DNA from: an uncultured Faecalibacterium sp. | GTDB lineage: Bacteria > Bacillota > Clostridia > Oscillospirales > Ruminococcaceae | Assembly: GCA_934525735.1 (NCBI GenBank) | Contig: CAKSZM010000003.1 | Span: 1-56,723, forward strand | DNA: 56,723 nt | Direction: 5' to 3' | Shown here: in pieces, positions 50,648-56,723 of the stretch | Layout: each line of letters opens with the position of its first letter | Position numbering within the stretch: the stretch's first letter is position 1 | The notes under the pieces: generated by a model | What the model saw: the letters and a program-made list of their open reading frames with translations, nothing else | The model's database searches: none | Told to the model about the DNA's origin: nothing | Position numbers and translations under genes: made by a program

Positions 50648-51478
50648 TTAGTAATTGGTAATGATGAAAACATGCTTGACCGTGCGCGGGTCGGCGCCCG
50701 GGCGGATGACCGCCACCGAGGATTTGCCGCTGGCTTCCGGCACCACCTGCTGCACGGTTCCCACCAGCAGATCCGGCGGGAACACCCCGCCCAGACCGGT
50801 CGTGATGACCTGATCCCCCATCTGGGTCTCGCAGCTGCGCTCCAGATTGGTCAGGGTGCACAGGCCGCCGCCTGCGTAATCGGTATTGCCGTTCAGAATG
50901 CCGTTTTCCCGCGTGCGGGACACCACGCCTGCAGCGTTGAAGCTGGGGTGCAGGATGGTCATCACCTTGCAGCTGGTGGCGTCGGCCTCCACAACAATGC
51001 CTACCAGGTAGCCCTTGTCGCTGATGACGGTATCATTGGCCTCCACGCCGTCCGCTGTGCCCTTGTCCAGCGTAAAGCCGCCGAATTCGTCCAGCGGATC
51101 CCGGCCGATGACAAAGCCCGAAACATAGGTTGCTTCGTTATTGGTGTCCTGAATGTTGGCCAGTGCCTTATAGGCTTCGTTCTCCGCCTTGATGCGGTCG
51201 TAATCCACCATCTGCTGGCGCAGCTCGGCATTTTCTGCTTCCAGCTGGTTGTTTTTGTCCATCACCTCGTCAATGGTGGCGTATTTTTCCCACAGCGAAC
51301 CGACCCCGCCGCTGAGAGCGGCTGTCACCCGCTGCACCGGGGTAAGGATCACGCTGAGCAGTTCCTGCGGGGCTGCGGTCAGACGCCCGTTGGCACCGGC
51401 ATACGCCATGATGCCCACCAGAAACACTGCCACCGCCACGAGGATCTTGAATTTCCATGTGTCAAAAAAATCCTTCAA
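50648..51478 (-). CDS. mreC: Rod-shape protein MreC
   Basis: 276 residues. One N-terminal membrane helix (FKILVAVAVFLVGIMAYAG), a coiled coil (EVMDKNNQLEAENAELRQQM, about residues 70-105), then the two-lobed beta domain with GRDPLDEFGGFTLDKGTADG, SDKGYLVGIVVEAD and VITTGLGGVFPPDLLVGTV. Scaffold linking MreB to PBP2. The start is TTG 51478: GGAGG stands 8 bases before it and no ATG fits. A terminator lies between mreB and this gene, and a possible weak promoter (TATAAA near 51510) may serve mreCD-mrdA. Confidence 0.93.
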   Translation of the reverse strand: MKDFFDTWKFKILVAVAVFLVGIMAYAGANGRLTAAPQELLSVILTPVQRVTAALSGGVGSLWEKYATIDEVMDKNNQLEAENAELRQQMVDYDRIKAENEAYKALANIQDTNNEATYVSGFVIGRDPLDEFGGFTLDKGTADGVEANDTVISDKGYLVGIVVEADATSCKVMTILHPSFNAAGVVSRTRENGILNGNTDYAGGGLCTLTNLERSCETQMGDQVITTGLGGVFPPDLLVGTVQQVVPEASGKSSVAVIRPGADPRTVKHVFIITNY

Positions 51479-51532
51479 GGGGTCATCCTCCTGTCCGGCC
51501 CGCCGCCTTTTATACTGGCAGGCCGTTCCACG

Positions 51533-51564
51533 AAAAAAGCGCGGACAGCCGCTGCCATCCGCGC
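51533..51564 (-). terminator. Terminator between mreB and mreC
   Basis: Minus-strand GCGCGGA (51558-51564) pairs with TCCGCGC (51539-51545), then TTTTTT (51533-51538). It should make mreB transcripts outnumber mreC. Confidence 0.88.
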
Positions 51565-51631
51565 AAGAAGCTTTGTTTGCGGCGGAAAAGACGCGCAGCT
51601 GCGCGCAGAGTGATTTTCCGCAAGATCAGGG

Positions 51632-52654
<1,023 letters not shown>

Positions 52655-52743
52655 TGTAAAGTCTCTCCTTATTGCTTCCCAGTAATCTATCCACAACGTC
52701 CGGCGGCCTTACACTGCCGCCCTGCGCAGAATAACACGGTTCT

Positions 52744-52772
52744 ATTATAGCCGCAAGCCGCTGATTTCTCAA
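52744..52772 (-). promoter_or_regulatory. Promoter of mreB
   Basis: Minus strand TTGAGA (52767-52772), 17 bases, consensus TATAAT (52744-52749), about 90 bases before the ATG. Confidence 0.82.
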
Positions 52773-52809
52773 GCGTTTGCGCAAGTTTTCTTCGTTTTTT
52801 CCATTTTTC

Positions 52810-53364
52810 TCACAGAAAATGCCCCAGCAGCTGTACGGTGCGGCTGAGCGGCAGACCCATAATGGTATAGTAATCGCCCTCGATGCGGTCCAGCCAGAGC
52901 GCCGCACGCCCCTGAATGGCATAGGCGCCGGCCTTGTCGTAGGGTTCCTTCGTGGAGGCGTAGAAATCGATCTCTTCCTCACTCAGCGGGAAAAAGGTCA
53001 CGCTGCAGCTGTCCACAAAGCTCTCGGTTCTGGTACCGTCCGAGATGCACACCCCAGTGTGCACCTGATGCGTCCGGCCGGAGAGGGCATGCAGCATCCG
53101 CTTTGCATCCTCCGCGCTGCGGGGTTTGCCGAACACTTCGCCGCCCACATCCACCACGGTGTCACAGCCGATGACCGCATCGCCCGGGTGCTGCGCCGCC
53201 ACAGCGAGACATTTGCCCCGGGCCAGCTTTTCTACCAGATGGGCAGGTGTGTCGGCGGCAATGGTGCTTTCATCAAAATCGCTGGCACAGACCGTGAAAT
53301 CGGTCGTATACAAGGAGAGCAGTTCCCGCCTGCGCGGGCTGCCGGAAGCAAGGATCAGAGCCAT
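52810..53364 (-). CDS. maf: Maf family nucleotide pyrophosphatase
   Basis: 184 residues. Start LILASGSPRRRELLSLY, the Maf signature; then ASDFDESTIAADTPAHLVEK, VIGCDTVVDVGGEVFGKPRS (catalytic aspartate in CDTVV), SGRTHQVHTGV near residue 95, and KAGAYAIQGRAALWLDRIEGDYYTIMGLPL near the end. It hydrolyses dTTP, UTP or modified pyrimidine triphosphates and has been linked to septum arrest. It begins 9 bases after dut, another enzyme guarding the nucleotide pool. Confidence 0.94.
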   Translation of the reverse strand: MALILASGSPRRRELLSLYTTDFTVCASDFDESTIAADTPAHLVEKLARGKCLAVAAQHPGDAVIGCDTVVDVGGEVFGKPRSAEDAKRMLHALSGRTHQVHTGVCISDGTRTESFVDSCSVTFFPLSEEEIDFYASTKEPYDKAGAYAIQGRAALWLDRIEGDYYTIMGLPLSRTVQLLGHFL

Positions 53365-53373
53365 GGTTTCATC

Positions 53374-53820
53374 TCACTTTCCGGTCGAGCCGAAGCCGCC
53401 CTCGCCGCGCTGGGTATCGCCCAGCTCTTCGGCGGGGACAAAGGCAGCGGTGTACACCGGTGCGATGCACAGCTGCGCCACCCGCTCACCGGGCTGGATG
53501 GTGTAAGCCTCCCTGCCCAGATTGACCATGGGCACCTTCAGTTCGCCGCGGTAGTCGCTGTCCACCACGCCCACGCCATTGGCCATACACAGGCCATGCT
53601 TGATGGAAAGGCCGCTGCGGGCATACACCAGTGCCACGCTGTGGGCACCCGGCAGCTCGACGGCAAGGCCGGTGGGCACCAGTGCCCGCTCCATGGGGGC
53701 AAGGGTGAGCGGCTCATCCAGCACCGCGCACAGGTCGGCGGCGGCAGAGCCGGGGGTCGCATAGGCGGGCACCTTTGCCCGCTCGTCCAGTACTTTATAT
53801 TTTACAGTGATGGGTTCCAT
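53374..53820 (-). CDS. dut: Deoxyuridine triphosphatase
   Basis: 148 residues, trimeric type. All five motifs are present: 1 PGSAAADLCAV, 2 ALVYARSGLSIKHG (serine in RSG), 3 NGVGVVDSDYRGEL (catalytic Asp), 4 RVAQLCIAPV, 5 RGEGGFGSTGK at the C-terminus. Converts dUTP to dUMP, keeping uracil out of DNA. ATG 53820. It sits in the run zapA, U32 gene, dut, maf with short gaps. Confidence 0.96.
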   Translation of the reverse strand: MEPITVKYKVLDERAKVPAYATPGSAAADLCAVLDEPLTLAPMERALVPTGLAVELPGAHSVALVYARSGLSIKHGLCMANGVGVVDSDYRGELKVPMVNLGREAYTIQPGERVAQLCIAPVYTAAFVPAEELGDTQRGEGGFGSTGK

Positions 53821-53861
53821 AATATACCTCTTTTTATTGCCCTCCCCTCGGAGGAAGGCTT

Positions 53862-55937
53862 TCAGTTCGTTCCCTTGAAATACAATCCGCGGGTAAAGTC
53901 GCCCTCAAAGGGGGCATGCGTGCGGATCATCTCCAGAATTTCGGCTGCCTCGTCGCGGCTCTCCAGTGTGAAATAGGCCACACCGTAATCCACCGTCAAA
54001 GCACCGGGCTTATCCCCCATATAAATAGGTACGGGGTTGTAGATCGTGCGCACGCCAAGGCCGCACCGCACCGGGAACTTCTTCGCCTTGCGGTCGGTGA
54101 GCACACCGGTCTTGTCGCAGTGGGCGCAGTCATGGATGTTCTGCAGCGGGCAGGCCCGGGTGATCATCAGCGGCATATGGCCGTAGACCAGCACGCCGGT
54201 GGGCACCGGCTTGCCGCCGTGTTCCGGCGCAATGGTGCTGATGTCGCTGTCCTTCACCTCCGGCAGGATGAGCATGGAGCCAAGGCCGTTGTCCGCATAG
54301 AACTGCGCCGCCACATTGTTGGTGATGTTCAGCCCGAAACTGCCGGACATAGGCAGGCCGCGGCACAGCCGCAGGTGGGCAATGTTACTCACTTCATAGC
54401 CCGCAAAGCCCGCATCCTGCGTGGCGGCAATGCGGCGGGCGGTGTCCTCTTCCAGCTTGCCGAACATCACGCGGGGCAGCTCCAACAGGGTCTTTGCCCG
54501 CCACTCACGGGGCACCCGGTCAGCCTGCGCAATGGGCAGGATGAGATACTCGATGCCGTCCAGTGCCCGCTCCGGCACCTGTTCCCAGCTCTCGAACCGG
54601 GCGCGCAGGGTGCGGCGGGGCGGCAGAGTGCGCAGCGGCAGGGCAGGCACATGTGCTTCGGTGGTCGGCCATGGGCGCAGCACTTCCCGCTTTTTCAGCA
54701 GGGCATCCAGCGCTTCGCGGCGCAGCTCGTTGACAGCGCTGCCCGGGATAAACCACGGACCGCCGTCCATTTCCACCGTGATATCCGTATCCGTCACCGC
54801 AAAGGGCGTGCCGCCGGTCTTGGCAAGACTGCGGTGCAGACTGTCGGTGGGGTCGGTGCGGGCAGGCTGCGGCTCGGCGTCGCCGTAGGCAAAGGCCTTG
54901 TTGCCGTCTGCGTCGGTGACGGTCAGCTTTTCGCCGCCCTCCTCGATCTCCAGTTTCATCTTCACAGGCACGCGGGAGCGCTCGCGGCGGTAGAGTTCCC
55001 GCAGCGCGGGCAGGGTCTTTTTGGTCAGTTCAGCGTCCGCTTCGCTGCGCACGCCGAACATCGTTCCGTCGATCTTTCCGTCCAGATAGCCGGAAGTGAA
55101 GCCGGAACGGCTGAAGGCATTCTTCAGCAGGTCGCGGTCGTAGGCGCGGCCTTCGCGGCCTGCCAGACAGGCACTGACCGCCGCCGCCACATACTCCGGC
55201 GTGCGCAGACGGCCTTCGATCTTGGCCGATGCCACACCCAATGCCTGCAGCTTGTCCAGCTTATCAATGACCGAATTGTCTTTCAGCGACAGGTGATGCA
55301 GCCGGCCGGGCTTACCCTCCGGCAGAGGGTTGGCCTCAAACGGCAGACGGCAGGGGCCGGCGCAGGAGCCGCGGTTGCCGCTGCGTCCGCCCAGAAAAGC
55401 CGACATATAGCACTGGCCGCTGACGCACATGCACAGCGCGCCGTGAACAAAGCACTCGGTCTCGATGCCGCAGTGCTTTGTGATGTGCTCCACCTCGGGC
55501 AGGCTCAGCTCGCGGGCCAGCACCACACGGGTGAAGCCCAGCTCTTTCAGTTCCAGTGCGCCCTGCAGGCTGTGCACGCTCATCTGGGTGGAGCCGTGGC
55601 GGGGCAGCTGCGGGGCGATCTTTCCGATGAGGGTCGCCACGGCTAAGTCCTGACAGATGACCGCATCGGCACCGCTGGCCGCAACCGCACGGATGGCCTG
55701 TTCCAATGCGGGCAGTTCACCGCCGTAGACCGTAGTATTGAGCGCCACGTGCACCGCCACGCCCCGGGCATGGCAGAAGCGGGCCGCATCTTTCAGCGTG
55801 TCTGCGTCAAAATTATTGGCACTGGTGCGGGCGTTGAAGCCCGAAAAGCCCAGATAGACTGCGTCCGCCCCGCTGAACACGGCTGCACGGAGCATTTCTT
55901 CGTTGCCCACCGGGGCAAGGATCTCGATCTTTGACAT
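53862..55937 (-). CDS. U32 family peptidase-like protein with C-terminal collagenase-like domain
   Basis: 691 residues. The TIM-barrel N-terminal half begins IEILAPVGNEEMLRAAVFSG and contains ADAVICQDLAV and GSTQMSVHSLQGALEL. The U32 signature ETECFVHGALCMCVSGQCYM near residue 167, with CAGPCRLPF, provides a four-cysteine cluster that in the E. coli relative RlhA supports rRNA C2501 hydroxylation. A middle domain (about 380-480) matches the DUF3656 insert of long family members. The end again has cysteines (CPLQNIHDCAHCDKTG). It was named a peptidase; for many members the real role is RNA hydroxylation or is unknown. It starts 28 bases after zapA. Confidence 0.88.
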   Translation of the reverse strand: MSKIEILAPVGNEEMLRAAVFSGADAVYLGFSGFNARTSANNFDADTLKDAARFCHARGVAVHVALNTTVYGGELPALEQAIRAVAASGADAVICQDLAVATLIGKIAPQLPRHGSTQMSVHSLQGALELKELGFTRVVLARELSLPEVEHITKHCGIETECFVHGALCMCVSGQCYMSAFLGGRSGNRGSCAGPCRLPFEANPLPEGKPGRLHHLSLKDNSVIDKLDKLQALGVASAKIEGRLRTPEYVAAAVSACLAGREGRAYDRDLLKNAFSRSGFTSGYLDGKIDGTMFGVRSEADAELTKKTLPALRELYRRERSRVPVKMKLEIEEGGEKLTVTDADGNKAFAYGDAEPQPARTDPTDSLHRSLAKTGGTPFAVTDTDITVEMDGGPWFIPGSAVNELRREALDALLKKREVLRPWPTTEAHVPALPLRTLPPRRTLRARFESWEQVPERALDGIEYLILPIAQADRVPREWRAKTLLELPRVMFGKLEEDTARRIAATQDAGFAGYEVSNIAHLRLCRGLPMSGSFGLNITNNVAAQFYADNGLGSMLILPEVKDSDISTIAPEHGGKPVPTGVLVYGHMPLMITRACPLQNIHDCAHCDKTGVLTDRKAKKFPVRCGLGVRTIYNPVPIYMGDKPGALTVDYGVAYFTLESRDEAAEILEMIRTHAPFEGDFTRGLYFKGTN

Positions 55938-55965
55938 ACTTCTCCTTTATCCTGAACTTGCGTTC

Positions 55966-56400
55966 TCAGCCCTTGTTTTCTGCAGCGGGGGCGGCCTGAC
56001 CATTTTCCGCCGCCTGCTGTGCGGCCCGCTCTTCCCGGCGGGCTTCCTTATTGCGCATCTTTTCCAGCTGCTCCCGCAGGGCGGCAGCTTCCCGGCGCAA
56101 TACCTCGTTCTCCGCCTTGGCCTTGTCCTCGGCCAGTTTTGCCCGGGCAGCGTCCGCGATGTAATCCTGGATCTGGCTGCGCATGTTCTCGGCGCTGCCG
56201 GTGCTCTTGCGGTATTCGTCCAGATAATCCATGGCGCAGAACACCGCCGCCTTTGTCATCGAAAGGTTTCCGTTTTCATCCAGAAGCTTTGTGATGTCCT
56301 CATCCAGCTTTTTGGCCAGCGCCTGAATATACTTTTCCGAGTCCGTCGTTGCAATGGCATACGGCGTACCGGCAATGTTCACCCGTACCTTATTGACCAT
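55966..56400 (-). CDS. zapA: Cell division protein ZapA
   Basis: 144 residues. The N-terminal globular part is NKVRVNIAGTPYAIATTDSE with KYIQALAKKLDEDITKLLDE. It is followed by a long coiled coil (KLAEDKAKAENEVLRREAAA to about residue 125) and a low-complexity Ala/Glu tail. ZapA crosslinks FtsZ filaments at the Z ring. The tail is longer than in Bacillus ZapA (about 85 residues). ATG 56400 follows AAAGGGGAA. First gene of the run ending at maf. Confidence 0.9.
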   Translation of the reverse strand: MVNKVRVNIAGTPYAIATTDSEKYIQALAKKLDEDITKLLDENGNLSMTKAAVFCAMDYLDEYRKSTGSAENMRSQIQDYIADAARAKLAEDKAKAENEVLRREAAALREQLEKMRNKEARREERAAQQAAENGQAAPAAENKG

Positions 56401-56689
56401 ATCGATTCCCCTTTTATCTTTTCCGCCCGCTCAAAGAGGCGGTTTGTTCCATTTTTCCGGCAAAAAGTCCCGTTTTCCGGAACATTCCGGTTTCACAGCA
56501 CCCGCCGGGCGAGTTTCCCGCCGCATTTCTCCCGGAGTTTGTCTCCGAAAAAGTTTCGGAGCGGCAGTTTCTCTTTTTTTATTATAATATAAATAAGCAT
56601 CAAGAAAAAGTGTATTTTTTGAATTTTCGGCAGATTTATCAGAAACTTCAATAAAAAAATGTCAGTTACGGAAAAAATCCCCTGATTCC
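56401..56689 (-). promoter_or_regulatory. AT-rich region upstream of zapA with probable promoter
   Basis: Minus-strand TATAAT at 56581-56586 with a T-rich -35 region (TTTTTC at 56604-56609, 17-base spacing) is the best promoter candidate. It gives a leader of about 170 bases. The stretch also has long A/T tracts and an open frame at 56493-56702 that I do not believe codes. Otherwise nothing seen. Confidence 0.45.
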
Positions 56690-56718
56690 TTGCATTTGTC
56701 ATTCTGCCATATTATAAT
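56690..56718 (+). promoter_or_regulatory. Plus-strand promoter for a gene beyond the window
   Basis: TTGCAT (56690-56695), 17 bases, consensus TATAAT (56713-56718), pointing off the right edge, divergent from zapA. Confidence 0.7.
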
Positions 56719-56723
56719 ATCTT

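Noticed and set aside
56493..56702. Minus-strand frame of 69 codons upstream of zapA
   Set aside because: It has AT-rich composition unlike its neighbours, no ribosome site, and overlaps the predicted zapA promoter and the divergent promoter.

Overview
The window looks like a chromosomal segment of a GC-rich Firmicute of the Oscillospiraceae (Ruminococcaceae), most like Faecalibacterium or Gemmiger. The grounds are strong GC-rich codon use, AGGAGG-type ribosome sites, frequent TTG and GTG starts, Firmicute operon orders (rplI-dnaB, maf next to mreBCD-mrdA, gdpP near rplI), an extended pyruvate kinase, LuxS, and 'SRRNFL' lipoprotein leaders. This assignment is inference; there is no rRNA in the window. 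I see no phage, insertion sequence, CRISPR array or tRNA.

Layout. 1-5.7 kb (mostly minus): start of cdaA, a fused ispDF gene, a phospho-sugar mutase, a small unknown protein, and divergent yifB. 5.7-8.7 kb: trkH-trkA potassium uptake. 8.8-17.6 kb: nucleoside scavenging, with pdp, a three-gene nucleoside ABC transporter, a BMP-type lipoprotein gene followed by a decayed tandem copy, cdd and deoD. 17.6-21 kb: a LysM-G5-M23 cell-wall hydrolase, an RluA-family pseudouridine synthase, and the RNase P RNA gene, whose promoter shares one palindromic -35 hexamer with the divergent synthase promoter. 21-25 kb (plus): nadE, a NusG-II protein and an LCP glycopolymer transferase. 25-32 kb: deoB, pyk-luxS, cutC, and a LacI regulator with a HAD phosphatase. 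32-40 kb (minus): rplI-dnaB-tilS-hpt-ftsH, a tail-anchored zinc-ribbon protein and a HEPN-like tail-anchored protein. 40-46 kb: rnj-gdpP-glf. 46-47 kb: rnhA plus a degenerate MnmA-like protein. 47-56.4 kb (minus): mgsA, the mreB-mreC-mreD-mrdA rod-shape cluster, and zapA-U32 peptidase-dut-maf.

How the genes work together. Cyclic di-AMP is made (cdaA) and degraded (gdpP) within the window, and the Trk system is of the kind that the nucleotide controls. Nucleoside uptake, deamination, phosphorolysis and phosphopentose isomerisation (bmpA/nupOPQ, cdd, pdp, deoD, deoB) form one catabolic route. Cell-shape and wall genes (mre, mrdA, M23, LCP, zapA) form another theme.

The most unusual thing found is a pair of roughly 220-230 bp imperfect repeats (40332-40564 and 47614-47843). 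They lie in the same orientation just after glf and mrdA. Read as minus-strand RNA they fold into several helices, and the two copies differ by compensatory base-pair changes. They look like a dispersed structured RNA or RNA-like mobile element that I cannot assign to a known family, and both sit where gene order that is usually conserved is interrupted.
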